Source: Chryseobacterium soli
GTDB lineage: Bacteria; Bacteroidota; Bacteroidia; Flavobacteriales; Weeksellaceae
DNA: 64,000 bases
NCBI RefSeq assembly: GCF_000737705.1
Contig: NZ_JPRH01000001.1
Coordinates: forward strand, 992,001 to 1,056,000
Direction: 5' to 3'
Shown: positions 15,480-25,166 of the stretch, piece by piece
How the letters are laid out: every line of letters starts with the position of its first letter
Position numbering within the stretch: the stretch's first letter is position 1
Made by a program: the position numbers and the translations under genes
The notes under the pieces: model-generated
Databases searched by the model: none
The model's input: the letters and a program-made list of their open reading frames with translations, nothing else
Told to the model about the DNA's origin: nothing

Positions 15480-15833
15480 ATGAAAAAAGTATTTCATCTT
15501 AATAGCTGCGATACCTGCAGAAAAATATTAGCAAAGTTCAGCCTTAAAGACTGGGAGCTTCGCGAGATCAAAAAAGATCCTATCACGGAAGAAGAATTAG
15601 AAGCAATGTATAAGCATACAGGGTCTTATGAAGCATTATTCAGTAAAAAATCTACTCAGCTTAAACTGAGAGAAATCGATGTGAAAACTTTGACGGAGGA
15701 AGATTATAAAGAATTACTTCTTGATCATTATACATTTTTAAAGCGTCCGGTTTTCCTTACCGATACCCACGTTTTTGTTGGAAATGACAAAAAGAATATT
15801 TCCGAGTTGGAATCTTTTTTTGGAAAAAATTAA
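15480..15833 (+). CDS. ArsC/Spx family protein (arsenate reductase-like)
   Basis: A 117-residue thioredoxin-fold protein. The active site is Cys10-x2-Cys13 (NSCDTCRK), and the family's late KRPV (FLKRPVFLTD) is present. ArsC-family members reduce arsenate or, as in Spx, act on RNA polymerase. No other arsenic gene (arsR, arsB, acr3) is nearby, so a general redox role is as likely as arsenate reduction. I start at MKKVFHL (15480) because the longer reading begins within the predicted promoter. Confidence 0.8.
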   Translation: MKKVFHLNSCDTCRKILAKFSLKDWELREIKKDPITEEELEAMYKHTGSYEALFSKKSTQLKLREIDVKTLTEEDYKELLLDHYTFLKRPVFLTDTHVFVGNDKKNISELESFFGKN

Positions 15834-15981
15834 TTCAACACTAGTTTTTATGTAATGATAGCATCAATAATATAACAATCATTAGCAGAAAATAGGGTGT
15901 AATTATATACTATTTTCAATATAAATGGCTAGGTTGGGATGAAATGTTATGCGTGCCTGTTTTTCATAAAAATAAAAAAAT

Positions 15982-16008
15982 AAACCCGCTGAAATGGTCA
16001 GCGGGTTT
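15982..16008 (-). terminator. Intrinsic terminator after gcvT
   Basis: An 11-bp stem (AAACCCGCTGA / TCAGCGGGTTT) with a 5-base loop. On the minus strand it is followed by TTTATTTTTTT. It may also stop rightward transcripts. Confidence 0.85.
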
Positions 16009-16030
16009 TTGTATATGATCTTATATTCAG

Positions 16031-17107
16031 TTATACAAAAGGAGTTTTCACTACTTTAGCTGGAATATTTTTATTTCTGATCTGAATAAATATTTCAGAA
16101 CCCAATTTGAAATGTGGCTTGTCTACATACGCCAATCCCAGACCGATCTTTTTCATAGGAGACTGCGTTCCGGAAGTTACTTTTCCAATGACGTTTCCTT
16201 CTGCATCTACAACAGGGTAGTCATGTCTTGGAACCCCTTTATCCTGAAGTTCAAAACCAACCAGTTTTCTGGTAATCCCTTCTTCTTTTTGTTTGGCAAA
16301 AATATCTTTGGCCACAAAATCTTTATCAAATTTCGTAATCCAGCCCAATCCTGCTTCAATAGGTGAAGTGGTATCATCGATATCCATCCCGTAAAGGCAG
16401 AAACCTTTTTCAAGTCTTAACGTATCTCTTGCTGCCAATCCGCATGGAATAATTCCTTCAGGCTGACCTGCCTTAATGATTTCGTCCCAAAGCAATTCAG
16501 CATTATCATTGTTAAAATAAATTTCAAAACCTCCGCTTCCCGTATATCCTGTGTTGGAAATAATAACATCATTTACTCCGGCAACAGATCCTATAGTGAA
16601 ATGATAATAAGGAATTTCAGAAAGGTTGATATCGGTAAGCTTTTGAAGGATTTCAGTAGCTTTTGGTCCTTGTACTGCCAGTAAAGACATATCATCGGAA
16701 GCATTTGTAAGAACTGCATCGAATTTATTGAACTTTACAATGTGGTTCCAGTCTTTCTCAATATTAGAAGCATTTACCACTACGAAATACTTTCCGTCTT
16801 CAATTTTATAAACGATCAAATCATCTACAATACCTCCATTTTCATTTGGAAGACAAGTGTACTGAGCTTTTCCGTTTTCTAAAGCATCAACGTTATTCGT
16901 GGTAACGATCTGCAGCAAATCTTTAGCTTCCGGACCTTCAACAAAAAACTGTCCCATATGGGAAACATCAAATAATCCTGCTTTTTCTCTTACTGCAAAA
17001 TGCTCTTCCGTTACTCCGGAATATTGCACAGGCATTTCATAACCTGCAAAAGGTACGATCTTAGCTCCTAAAGAGACGTGTTTGTCGTACAAGGCCGTTT
17101 TCTTCAT
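16031..17107 (-). CDS. gcvT: Glycine cleavage system T protein (aminomethyltransferase)
   Basis: The folate-dependent aminomethyltransferase of glycine cleavage: it moves the methylene group from lipoyl-GcvH to tetrahydrofolate. It is full length at 358 residues, with typical blocks [39 protein letters not shown], and IEAGLGW. It is the last gene of a three-gene leftward unit after idi and a small secreted protein, and 8 bases separate it from the latter. Other gcv genes are not in this window, as is common in Bacteroidetes. Confidence 0.95.
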   Translation of the reverse strand: MKKTALYDKHVSLGAKIVPFAGYEMPVQYSGVTEEHFAVREKAGLFDVSHMGQFFVEGPEAKDLLQIVTTNNVDALENGKAQYTCLPNENGGIVDDLIVYKIEDGKYFVVVNASNIEKDWNHIVKFNKFDAVLTNASDDMSLLAVQGPKATEILQKLTDINLSEIPYYHFTIGSVAGVNDVIISNTGYTGSGGFEIYFNNDNAELLWDEIIKAGQPEGIIPCGLAARDTLRLEKGFCLYGMDIDDTTSPIEAGLGWITKFDKDFVAKDIFAKQKEEGITRKLVGFELQDKGVPRHDYPVVDAEGNVIGKVTSGTQSPMKKIGLGLAYVDKPHFKLGSEIFIQIRNKNIPAKVVKTPFV

Positions 17108-17115
17108 ATTAATTT

Positions 17116-17586
17116 TTATTTCTTTATTTTAAAACTATTGAAAGTTTCGTTGAAAAGGTTCATATAGTTTCCGTTCCAGTATTTCTGTCCGCAGTTGATG
17201 GAAACCAGATAAAGATCTTTATCTTTCTGGAAAGCCCTGGTGATCCAGAAAAGTTTTTCTTTTTCATCAAAATATTCGTAAAAATATTCTGTATATCCTT
17301 TTTTACCTTTGTTTTCTTTTACCTTTTGTTCCTCTTCCTTAGACTGATAAAGAGCAAGAATAAATTTTTTCATTTCTGCCTTTGGAAGGTCTAAATCGTG
17401 ATATTCCGAAATCGTAATTGCTCCGATTTCGCTGGTAGGAAAAATGTTGATAATATCACTGTCGTTGGTAGACTTCCATCCTTCGGGAATGTTGATGGAA
17501 TAATTGGAGCTGTCAAAACTCTGTGCTTTTTGGGCAAAGGCAAAGCTTCCCAATGCAAAAGCTATTACTAATGCTGTTTTCTTCAT
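17116..17586 (-). CDS. Secreted protein of unknown function
   Basis: A 156-residue protein with a clear signal peptide ([18 protein letters not shown], cut after AFA or AQ). The mature part ([13 protein letters not shown] and so on) looks like the PsbP/DUF1795-like folds that open with a strand and P-x-G-W motif, but I cannot assign a family. A GTG lies directly before the chosen ATG at 17586. The start is 3 bases after the idi stop and the end is 8 bases before gcvT, so the three are probably one operon. Confidence 0.75.
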   Translation of the reverse strand: MKKTALVIAFALGSFAFAQKAQSFDSSNYSINIPEGWKSTNDSDIINIFPTSEIGAITISEYHDLDLPKAEMKKFILALYQSKEEEQKVKENKGKKGYTEYFYEYFDEKEKLFWITRAFQKDKDLYLVSINCGQKYWNGNYMNLFNETFNSFKIKK

Positions 17587-17589
17587 CAC

Positions 17590-18099
17590 TTAAAAATGGT
17601 GCTTATATTCTTCAAGAATGATTTTAAACCACTCTGTGAAATTTTCAGGGGAATTCATTATTTCTGTATCCAGATCGGCCATGGAAATATATCGCACTTC
17701 TTCCACTTCATCCTTATTCAATTGAAACTCATCTTCATGATTTCCGATAAAAACATAGTCGAGCTCATGCTCCCAAAGGCCTTTGCCGACGTCTGCTTTA
17801 TAGATAAAATTGAATTTTTCTGAAAGGTCAGCCTCAATTCCCAGTTCTTCTTTTAATCTGCGGTTAGCGCCTTCAAGATAGGTTTCCCCTTCTCTGGGGT
17901 GTGAGCATACTGCATTGGTCCACTGGTTGGGAGAGTGGTATTTTCCCGAAGCTCTTTTTTGCAGCAGCATTTCGCCTTTGCTATTGAATAGAAATACAGA
18001 AAATGCACGGTGCAGCAAACCATTGATGTGAGCCTGCTGTTTTTCCATCAGACCCAAAACTTCATCTTCAGGAGTTACTAAAACTACGAATTCTTCCAT
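17590..18099 (-). CDS. idi: Isopentenyl-diphosphate delta-isomerase, type I
   Basis: A Nudix-fold isomerase that interconverts isopentenyl and dimethylallyl diphosphate for isoprenoid synthesis (menaquinone side chains, carotenoids). Catalytic Cys lies in NAVCSHPREGE and catalytic Glu in WEHELDYVF. The Nudix-type helix is RRLKEELGIEA. At 169 residues it has normal type I length. It is the first gene of the idi-secreted protein-gcvT unit; the 141-base upstream gap holds no obvious promoter box. Confidence 0.93.
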   Translation of the reverse strand: MEEFVVLVTPEDEVLGLMEKQQAHINGLLHRAFSVFLFNSKGEMLLQKRASGKYHSPNQWTNAVCSHPREGETYLEGANRRLKEELGIEADLSEKFNFIYKADVGKGLWEHELDYVFIGNHEDEFQLNKDEVEEVRYISMADLDTEIMNSPENFTEWFKIILEEYKHHF

Positions 18100-18240
18100 T
18101 TCTACAAATGTAAGTTTAATAAATGTATTTTGGAAATTTTTGGGGAAACATCATATCCGAAAGCGATACTGAGACTAACCAGAGGCCCTGATGATGGTGT
18201 TTTTCATTGAGTAATGCCATTAAAATATACTATACTAATC

Positions 18241-19119
18241 CTATTTTTTCGCTTTTCTTAGTAAAGATGCAGTCAGTCCAAAATGTTTTTTCAGGGATTT
18301 ATTTAAATGGCTTCCATCGGTAAAACCCAAACTCCAGGCGATTTCCTGAAGAGGGGTCTGTGTACATTGTATTCTGTTGACGGCAATCTGAAGTTTTGTT
18401 TTTTGAATGTATTCTTTCAATGATTCATGACTGTTTCTTTTAAAATACTCACTGAAATATTTGTTGGAAATATTGAAGCGCTCGGAAAGATAAACAACAG
18501 ATAGTTTGTTTTCATCAATAATATTTTGATTGATGTGTCGAATAATCTCCGAAAATTTACTGTCATTTTTTTGAGACACTTCCGGATTCAACTTTGAGCT
18601 GATGATGGTCAGCAAGGAAGACAAGCTATTGGCTGTGACGGTTTCTGAATATTCTGAAGGCTTTGCTTTTTCATTCCAAATGATTTCAAACAGTTTCTTC
18701 ACCAGATTTTTATCTTTTTCATCCGCAACAGGCAGTCCGGTACTGAAATCATAAAAACCGATAATATAATTAAGCCTGCTGTACCATTGCAGATAATCTA
18801 TGGATGTATTGTTGAGATTTTTAAAATAATGCTCTGTGAACCGGATGAACAAAAATGTCGTTGGCTCTGTAATTTCATAAGCATGACATTTGGAGTAAGG
18901 AAGAAGAAAAAAATCGTCTTTTTGGTAATTCCGGGTTTTATACTCCATACTTTGAATTCCTTTTCCTTTAAGAATGAATACCAGTTCAAAAAAGCTATTT
19001 GTACGGAATCTGTCCTGCCACTCTGTAAGTTCAGTGATTTCTATTTCAATAAGTTCCTGTATGTGGTTCATTCCTGTGAAGTCTGGATTTGCAAAAGTAA
19101 ATCTTTTATTTTTACTCAA
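18241..19119 (-). CDS. AraC family transcriptional regulator
   Basis: A 292-residue regulator with an N-terminal cupin-type sensing half and a C-terminal double helix-turn-helix (LSERFNISNKYFSEYFKR and LQEIAWSLGFTDGSHLNKSL). It is divergent from the AhpD-like gene, with 60 bases between the starts if the later start of that gene is used, so it probably controls that gene and itself. The ligand is unknown. Confidence 0.88.
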   Translation of the reverse strand: MSKNKRFTFANPDFTGMNHIQELIEIEITELTEWQDRFRTNSFFELVFILKGKGIQSMEYKTRNYQKDDFFLLPYSKCHAYEITEPTTFLFIRFTEHYFKNLNNTSIDYLQWYSRLNYIIGFYDFSTGLPVADEKDKNLVKKLFEIIWNEKAKPSEYSETVTANSLSSLLTIISSKLNPEVSQKNDSKFSEIIRHINQNIIDENKLSVVYLSERFNISNKYFSEYFKRNSHESLKEYIQKTKLQIAVNRIQCTQTPLQEIAWSLGFTDGSHLNKSLKKHFGLTASLLRKAKK

Positions 19120-19179
19120 TGATCCGTTTATTATACTCTTTTAAAAATGGCCGTACCGCTAACTTTGTCAAAAAAAAGT

Positions 19180-19596
19180 ATGGATTATAAAGAAATTTCA
19201 AAAAGAACAGTGGGGCATTTGTATCAGGCACATACAAGTATCAGAAATTCCGGAATGGATAACGCGCTTATCGCCCTTGCCGAATTAAGAATATCCCAGT
19301 TAAACGGATGCTCATATTGCTGCAGCTTTCACTCCAATGAATTGCGGGAAATGGGACTTGAACAATCTTTAATAGATAAAATTCCCGGATATAAACATTC
19401 TGTTTCATTCAGTACCAGACAGGTCCTGGTATTAAGATGGGCTGACGCAGTAACGAATCTGACAGAGGAAACAGAATATATTCTTAAAGAATTGCAGCAA
19501 GAGTTTCCAGAAAAAGAAGTCGTAGAATTAACTGCCAGTATCTCCCTAATGAATGCTTTGAACAGGCTGCGGATAAGTTTGGGTGATAAATTTTAG
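19180..19596 (+). CDS. Carboxymuconolactone decarboxylase / AhpD-like alkylhydroperoxidase domain protein
   Basis: A 138-residue all-helical protein with the AhpD-like active site QLNGCSYCCSFH (C-x2-C-x3-H). Members are thiol peroxidases or reductase adaptors. I start at MDYKEIS (19180); an upstream ATG at 19147 would add MAVPLTLSKKS, but TAACTTTG, a good -7 box, sits at 19160-19167 within that stretch and would place transcription just before 19180. The earlier start cannot be excluded. It is divergent from an AraC regulator. Confidence 0.8.
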   Translation: MDYKEISKRTVGHLYQAHTSIRNSGMDNALIALAELRISQLNGCSYCCSFHSNELREMGLEQSLIDKIPGYKHSVSFSTRQVLVLRWADAVTNLTEETEYILKELQQEFPEKEVVELTASISLMNALNRLRISLGDKF

Positions 19597-19761
19597 CCTC
19601 TACATAATTTTATATTGAAATTTGAGGATAAAAAATGAAAAATTTTAACCATAATTGCAGAAATAGCAAGGTAAATGTTTAATTTATCCATTAAATGCAT
19701 GTTTATGATGTTAAAAATCAATATAAACTAAGTTTAATGATTTCTTTACATGTAAAAACCT

Positions 19762-19769
19762 TAACTTTG
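19762..19769 (+). promoter_or_regulatory. -7 box upstream of the HAD-like gene
   Basis: TAACTTTG matches TAnnTTTG and lies 18 bases before the ATG at 19788. In-frame starts further left would lie upstream of this promoter, so it decides the start. Confidence 0.5.
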
Positions 19770-19787
19770 CAATTCAATTTTTTATGG

Positions 19788-20192
19788 ATGGAATTAGAAT
19801 ATAATGAGCATATAAGTCCAATTCTTAAGGACGGGGTAAAAAACTATTTAATTGATATTGACGGAACCATTACAGATGATGTTCCCAATGAAGAACCAGA
19901 AAGAATGGTTACCTGTGAACCTTATCCGGATGCTTTGGAAACCGTGAACAAATGGTATGACGAGGGACACCAGATCTGCTTTTTCACTTCAAGAACAGAA
20001 AATCTAAAACAAATTACAATAGACTGGCTGGATAAGCATGGTTTTAAATACCACAGCGTACTGTGCGGAAAACCAAGAGGCGGAAACTACCACTGGATCG
20101 ACAACCACCTTGTGCGAGCTACAAGATACAAAGGGAAATTTACGGATTTGGTAGAAAAGCAGGTTACTATCGAAGTTTTTAAAGAAGATTAA
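19788..20192 (+). CDS. HAD-superfamily phosphatase-like protein
   Basis: A 134-residue protein with HAD motif I, YLIDIDGTITDD (D-x-D), a motif II-like FFTSRTEN, and a late GGNYHWIDNH. It is small and has no large cap domain. Such proteins have been labelled phosphoheptose isomerase in flavobacterial annotation, but the sequence shows a HAD fold, not a SIS fold, so I avoid that name. The substrate is unknown. The start at MELEYNE is chosen from the promoter position. Confidence 0.75.
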   Translation: MELEYNEHISPILKDGVKNYLIDIDGTITDDVPNEEPERMVTCEPYPDALETVNKWYDEGHQICFFTSRTENLKQITIDWLDKHGFKYHSVLCGKPRGGNYHWIDNHLVRATRYKGKFTDLVEKQVTIEVFKED

Positions 20193-20204
20193 AACAGATA
20201 ATGG

Positions 20205-20256
20205 AGAGATTTAAGGAATAAGAAATCACAAGGATTTTTTTACTCTTTAAATCTCT
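20205..20256 (+). terminator. Possible long-loop hairpin after the HAD-like gene
   Basis: AGAGATTTAA at 20205-20214 pairs perfectly with TTAAATCTCT at 20247-20256 across a 32-base loop, followed by TTAATTTTT. It could terminate transcription or be another degenerate repeat; the loop is long. Confidence 0.35.
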
Positions 20257-20282
20257 TTAATTTTTAAATATAAATTGTATTT

Positions 20283-21242
20283 ATGAAAATTTTAGCAAAC
20301 GATGGCTTGGATCAATCTGGGATTGATGCATTAACTGAGAAAGGATTTGAAGTGATTACTGCAAAAGTTCCGCAGGAGTTTTTGGTAGATTACATTAATG
20401 AACACAAGATCCGTACATTACTGGTACGAAGTGCTACACAGGTAAGAAAAGATATTATTGATGGCTGTCCTTCGATTGAAATTATCGGAAGAGGAGGAGT
20501 AGGAATGGATAATATCGATGTAGATTATGCAAGAGAAAAAGGACTTCATGTGATCAATACACCATCAGCTTCTTCAGAATCGGTTGCTGAACTTGTTTTT
20601 GCACATCTGTTTTCAGGAGCAAGATTCTTACAGGATTCCAACAGGAAAATGCCAGTAGTAGGGGATACAGAGTTTTCAGGTCTTAAAAAAGCATATGCTG
20701 CAGGGATTGAATTAAGAGGGAAAACCATCGGTATTGTAGGGATGGGGAGAATCGGACAGGAGGTGGCAAGAATTGCTTTAGGACTTGGTATGAGAGTAAT
20801 CGCTGCTGATAATAATATAGGAAGAGCAAGCATTAAAGTAAAATTCTATAACAATCAGTTCATTAACGTAGATATTGAAACTGAGCCTTTACAGGACGTT
20901 TTGAAGCATTCAGATTTTATTACCCTTCACGTTCCGGCTCAAAAAGACGGATATATGATTGGTAAAAATGAATTTGATATCATGAAAGACGGCGTTGCTG
21001 TCGTAAACTGTTCAAGAGGTGGAGTGATTGATGAAAAAGCATTAATAGAAGCTCTTGATTCCGGAAAGGTAAGATTTGCAGGATTGGATGTATTCATTAA
21101 CGAACCAACACCTTCTAAAGATATTCTTACGCATTCTAAAATTTCTTTGACGCCCCACACCGGCGCTTCAACGATGGAAGCTCAGGATAGAATCGGTCTT
21201 TCTTTAGCAGAACAGATCTCCAGCATTTTACAGATCCATTAA
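20283..21242 (+). CDS. serA: D-2-hydroxyacid dehydrogenase, probable phosphoglycerate dehydrogenase
   Basis: A 319-residue NAD-dependent D-2-hydroxyacid dehydrogenase. The NAD motif is GIVGMGRIGQEVAR. The catalytic Arg is in VNCSRGGVIDE, the Glu in FINEPTP and the His in LTPHTGAST. It would oxidise 3-phosphoglycerate, the first step of serine synthesis. It has no ACT regulatory domain, unlike the 410-residue E. coli SerA, which suggests no feedback by serine through ACT. Another D-hydroxyacid substrate is possible; serC is not beside it. Confidence 0.8.
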   Translation: MKILANDGLDQSGIDALTEKGFEVITAKVPQEFLVDYINEHKIRTLLVRSATQVRKDIIDGCPSIEIIGRGGVGMDNIDVDYAREKGLHVINTPSASSESVAELVFAHLFSGARFLQDSNRKMPVVGDTEFSGLKKAYAAGIELRGKTIGIVGMGRIGQEVARIALGLGMRVIAADNNIGRASIKVKFYNNQFINVDIETEPLQDVLKHSDFITLHVPAQKDGYMIGKNEFDIMKDGVAVVNCSRGGVIDEKALIEALDSGKVRFAGLDVFINEPTPSKDILTHSKISLTPHTGASTMEAQDRIGLSLAEQISSILQIH

Positions 21243-21261
21243 TCTGAATCAGATAAAAATA

Positions 21262-21287
21262 AAAAACACCTCAATTGAGGTGTTTTT
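21262..21287. terminator. Bidirectional terminator between serA and mscL
   Basis: A perfect palindrome, AAAAACACCTCAA / TTGAGGTGTTTTT, between convergent genes. It carries a T run in each direction. Confidence 0.9.
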
Positions 21288-21290
21288 ATA

Positions 21291-21671
21291 TTATATAGTG
21301 TTTTTACTTTTCAGCAAATCTCTGATTTCCATCAATAATTTTTGGTCTTCTGTAGGTCCTGCCGGAGCCGGATCTTCTTTTTTGCTAATTTTATTTGCTC
21401 CTTTTATAATCCAGAAAAGAACCAAGGCGATACATAAAAAGCTTATGATTGCAGAAAGGAAATTCCCATACATCACGCCATTCCAGGAAAGTTTAGAAAT
21501 GTTTTCTGCACCAGCAGCTTTTAATGCTGGATTTAGGAGTAATGGTGTAATAACGTCTTCTACCAGAGAAGAAACAATTTTTCCAAAAGCTGCACCAATG
21601 ATAACACCGACAGCTAAATCAAGCACATTGCCCTTAAAAGCAAAACTTTTAAACTCAGTAACAAATCCCAT
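21291..21671 (-). CDS. mscL: Large-conductance mechanosensitive channel
   Basis: A 126-residue inner-membrane channel that opens under osmotic downshock. The first helix block AVGVIIGAAFGKIVSSLVED and the C-terminal charged helix (DQKLLMEIRDLLK) are diagnostic; the membrane part NAxxVIIG-like is intact. The length is normal. It is a single gene convergent with serA. Confidence 0.95.
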   Translation of the reverse strand: MGFVTEFKSFAFKGNVLDLAVGVIIGAAFGKIVSSLVEDVITPLLLNPALKAAGAENISKLSWNGVMYGNFLSAIISFLCIALVLFWIIKGANKISKKEDPAPAGPTEDQKLLMEIRDLLKSKNTI

Positions 21672-21924
21672 AATTTATATTTTTTTAATTAGTATATACA
21701 CAAAAATATAATTAAAAAATGTAAAAAACGCGAAATTTTAAGGTTTTTTTATTCGATACAGAATGAATTAATGGATAATTGATCTTGTATTTTATTTGAG
21801 TAATGAATTTAAATTTAAGCTGTTTTAAAGCACAACGGAACAGGAAGATTTTCACATGGAATAGATTACAGGTAGATAATATTAGAAAAATCTTTTGTAA
21901 TTTGCTTAAAACTTACGATTAATC

Positions 21925-23442
21925 ATGAAAATTTTCACTGCAGAACAGATCCGCCGTTGTGATCAATACACAATTTCCCACGAACCTATATCTTCCGTAC
22001 AATTGATGGAAAGAGCTTCACTGGCATGTGCAGACTGGATCTCCGAGAACTGTAAGAATCATAGAAAATGTGCTGTTTTCTGCGGAAACGGAAACAATGG
22101 CGGGGATGGGTTTGCAGTCGCAAGAATGCTTTATCTGAAAGGGTTTGATGTGGATATATTTGTACAGGATCCCAAAATGAAGTTTTCAGATAATGCATTG
22201 GTTAATTTTAAGAGACTAAAAGATGTCTCCGGAATTTCGATCAGGGAATTTAAAGAGATCGATCAGTATCATTTTGACAGCAAAACGCTGATTATTGATG
22301 CTCTTTTTGGAACAGGACTGTCCAGACCGTTGGAAGGAATCTATAAAAGGCTGGTTAATCAGATCAATTTAAAAGAAAATGTTAAGATTTCCATTGATCT
22401 TCCTTCAGGACTGTTTGCAGATAGTTTTTCTGATGCGGGAGTTACGGTTTTAAGATCTGATTATACATTGAGCTTTCAATCCTGGAAGAAAAGTTTCCTT
22501 CACCCTGAAACAGGGCCATATGCCGGAAAAGTTATCATTTTAGACATTGGGTTGAGCAGGGAATATATTTCAGCGACAGAAACGAATGATTTTGTGATTG
22601 ATGATGACTTGGTTAAGCATATTTTCAAACCAAGAAAAGATTTTTCACATAAAGGAACGTATGGTAAAGTGGTGATTAGTGGTGGAAGCTATGGAAAAAT
22701 AGGTGCAGCAGTACTGGCTACAAGATCAGCTTTGAAAACCGGTGCCGGCCTGACTTTCACTTTGGCTCCGAAATGCGGATACGACATCCTCCAGGTTTCA
22801 TGCCCGGAAGCGATGTTTCTAGAAGGGGGAAATCAGTATGTTGACCATTTTGATATGGAAAAAGACGCTGTTTGCGGAATTGGTCCAGGTTTGGGAACCC
22901 ACCCTGAAACAGAAAAAGCATTTTTATCATTTCTGAAAAATTATTCTGAACCTTTGGTTTTAGATGCTGATGCTTTAAATATGATTTCAAAAGCTAAAGG
23001 AAATTTGAAAATGATTCCTAAAAAATCCATTATAACTCCACATCCTAGGGAATTTGAGAGGTTGTTTGGAAGTACCGTAGATTCTTTCGAAAGACTTGTA
23101 TTAGCCCGGAAAAAAGCAAAAGAACTGAATGTTTATATTGTATTAAAAGACCATCACACCCAGGTGGTTACTCCCGAAGGAAACGTTTTCTATAATATAA
23201 AAGGAAATGCGGGCCTTGCAAAGGGTGGAAGTGGAGATATTCTTACAGGATTGCTCACTTCTCTCATGGCTCAGGGATATTCTGAGGAAGATGCCTGTAT
23301 TCTGGGAGTGTGGCTTCATGGAAGGGCAGCCGATCTTGCCGCTGAAAAGCATTCGCAGGAGTCGATGCTTCCTACCGATGTAATCAATGAATTTGGAAAT
23401 GTTTTTGAAGAGCTTCATAAAATGACGGCCATAAAGCTCTAA
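21925..23442 (+). CDS. nnr: Bifunctional NAD(P)HX epimerase / ADP-dependent NAD(P)HX dehydratase
   Basis: A fused metabolite-repair enzyme of 505 residues that restores hydrated NAD(P)H. The N-terminal YjeF_N epimerase half contains FCGNGNNGGDGFAVARML. The C-terminal ribokinase-like dehydratase half contains VISGGSYGKIGAAV, GIGPGLGTHPET, LDADALN and NAGLAKGGSGDILTGL. Both halves are complete. It is a single gene with a strong terminator. Confidence 0.95.
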   Translation: MKIFTAEQIRRCDQYTISHEPISSVQLMERASLACADWISENCKNHRKCAVFCGNGNNGGDGFAVARMLYLKGFDVDIFVQDPKMKFSDNALVNFKRLKDVSGISIREFKEIDQYHFDSKTLIIDALFGTGLSRPLEGIYKRLVNQINLKENVKISIDLPSGLFADSFSDAGVTVLRSDYTLSFQSWKKSFLHPETGPYAGKVIILDIGLSREYISATETNDFVIDDDLVKHIFKPRKDFSHKGTYGKVVISGGSYGKIGAAVLATRSALKTGAGLTFTLAPKCGYDILQVSCPEAMFLEGGNQYVDHFDMEKDAVCGIGPGLGTHPETEKAFLSFLKNYSEPLVLDADALNMISKAKGNLKMIPKKSIITPHPREFERLFGSTVDSFERLVLARKKAKELNVYIVLKDHHTQVVTPEGNVFYNIKGNAGLAKGGSGDILTGLLTSLMAQGYSEEDACILGVWLHGRAADLAAEKHSQESMLPTDVINEFGNVFEELHKMTAIKL

Positions 23443-23454
23443 CATATGGGAAAG

Positions 23455-23494
23455 AAAAAAGGCAGATTTGCATCATCGCAAATTTGCCTTTTTT
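23455..23494. terminator. Intrinsic terminator between nnr and lgt (convergent)
   Basis: An 11-bp stem (GGCAGATTTGC / GCAAATTTGCC, one wobble) with a 6-base loop, flanked by A6 and T6, so it can act in both directions. Confidence 0.85.
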
Positions 23495-23521
23495 ATAGAT
23501 CGTCTTCAATGAAGATGTGTA

Positions 23522-24790
23522 CTAGTCTGGTTTTTCGTTTTCAGCCTGAGTGATTTTAAATTTATTCGACATAAACATAATGATAACTCCTGCAATCATA
23601 AACGGAATAGAAAGTACCTGTCCGGTATTCAATCCACCGATTTGAATGAACTCATCACCCTGAGGCATTTTTAAGAATTCTACAAAGAATCTGATGGCCC
23701 AAAGAATGATAAAAAACAGTCCGAAAAGCCATCCCTGCTGATATTTTTTACTTGTTTTTCTGTAAAGTATCCATAACAAAACAAACAGACAGATATAGCC
23801 GAATGCTTCGAATAGCTGAGTAGGATAGCGGGGAACCGTAGCGCCGTATTCACTGCTCTGTTGCGGGAAAAGTATGGCAAACGGAGAAGTTGGATCAATC
23901 GGTTTTCCTATGATTTCAGAGTTGAAGAAATTTCCTAATCTTACAAAAGTGCCGCCCAACGCTACAACAATTCCTACTCTGTCCAGAACCCATAAAGGAT
24001 TTTTCTTGATGATCTTGAACGAATAATATAATGTAGTAATAATAACTGCTATAGTGGCCCCGTGGCTTGCTAATCCGGAAAATCCGGTGAATTTTAAGCC
24101 GTTTTTGGTGCTGATTGGTAAAAATACACTCCAGAAATCTTCTTTAAATAATTCCGGCTGATAGAAAATAACATGTCCCAGTCTCGCCCCAAGGATCGTT
24201 CCAATTAAAGTCCAGGTAAAAAGAGGCTCCAGGTATTTTTGGTTAACATTATCTATTTTAAAGATTTTACTCATGATAACATAACCGAGACCAAAAGCAA
24301 GAACAAACATTAAACTGTAGAAATGTAAAGTAATTGGACCAAGCTGGATACCTTTGGAAGGATCCCAGATGGAAAAAGGAGTTTCAAGGGTTACATGATC
24401 ATTAGCGGTAATCTGCTTGTTGGATTTTACAGCATACTTAAAGTTTTTGATATTATCTCCTGTAATCTGGTTGCCGATCGGTTTGAAGTTTTTATCTAAC
24501 AACTGATATTTTGAAGCTTTATATTTTGCAAGAGTTCCTGCTGTGAAGCTATAAAAAGAAGGTTCAAAACTTGATTCATTCAAAATAACCAAAACATTAT
24601 TTTCGGTAGTTTTGTCGGGAAAAGCATTAAGATCACCTGCTTCTGTAGTAGAATAAATCTTTACGGGAAGAGCGGTTTCATTTACTTTTAGAGTTCCGTC
24701 AGATAAGCCTCCGGGATATTCCTGTGCAAAAAAACACTGAGTGACGCATACAAATACGACGAGGTAAATTCTGAAAAAAATATGACTCAT
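23522..24790 (-). CDS. lgt: Prolipoprotein diacylglyceryl transferase with an N-terminal extension
   Basis: Inner-membrane enzyme that transfers diacylglycerol from phosphatidylglycerol to the lipobox cysteine of prolipoproteins. The core starts near residue 148 (QLGPITLHFYSLMF) and keeps GARLGHVIFY, SHGATIAVI and the signature LGGTFVRLGNFFNSE. At 422 residues it is far longer than usual Lgt (260-300). The extra 147 residues carry a signal-like hydrophobic stretch (residues 5-22) and a soluble, probably periplasmic domain that I cannot assign. yidD lies directly upstream. Confidence 0.93.
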   Translation of the reverse strand: MSHIFFRIYLVVFVCVTQCFFAQEYPGGLSDGTLKVNETALPVKIYSTTEAGDLNAFPDKTTENNVLVILNESSFEPSFYSFTAGTLAKYKASKYQLLDKNFKPIGNQITGDNIKNFKYAVKSNKQITANDHVTLETPFSIWDPSKGIQLGPITLHFYSLMFVLAFGLGYVIMSKIFKIDNVNQKYLEPLFTWTLIGTILGARLGHVIFYQPELFKEDFWSVFLPISTKNGLKFTGFSGLASHGATIAVIITTLYYSFKIIKKNPLWVLDRVGIVVALGGTFVRLGNFFNSEIIGKPIDPTSPFAILFPQQSSEYGATVPRYPTQLFEAFGYICLFVLLWILYRKTSKKYQQGWLFGLFFIILWAIRFFVEFLKMPQGDEFIQIGGLNTGQVLSIPFMIAGVIIMFMSNKFKITQAENEKPD

Positions 24791-24812
24791 TTCTATTTAT
24801 TTAATAGTTGGT

Positions 24813-25064
24813 TTACTGATTTAATTTCTTTGGAGGTACGGGATCATAACCGCTTCCACCCCAGGGATGGCATTTTGAAATTCTTCTGATTCCCAGCCAG
24901 AATCCTTTAAATATCCCATGAACCTGCAGCGCTTTCACCATGTAATGCGAACAGGTAGGCTCATAACGGCAATTTTTAGGAAGTAACGGCGAGATGAACC
25001 ATTGGTAAAATTTTATTAAAATTACCAGCGGAAAAGTAATGATTTTATTGAATGTAAGTTTCAA
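24813..25064 (-). CDS. yidD: Membrane protein insertion efficiency factor YidD
   Basis: An 83-residue protein of the YidD family: an amphipathic N-terminus, then [33 protein letters not shown] and the C-terminal [13 protein letters not shown], with the three conserved cysteines. It assists YidC in inserting inner-membrane proteins. It is followed on the same strand, 22 bases on, by lgt. Confidence 0.95.
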   Translation of the reverse strand: MKLTFNKIITFPLVILIKFYQWFISPLLPKNCRYEPTCSHYMVKALQVHGIFKGFWLGIRRISKCHPWGGSGYDPVPPKKLNQ

Positions 25065-25166
25065 AACAATGCAAAAATAGGGTAAAAAAATGAAAATTAG
25101 TTTAAATTTGTTAGAAGTTTCAGGCAGTCAGACTTTGAAACATTCATTCAAAAATTTAAAATTATC

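Noticed and set aside
19695..19787. N-terminal extension of the HAD-like protein
   Set aside because: It contains the promoter box TAACTTTG, so it is probably not transcribed from the start.
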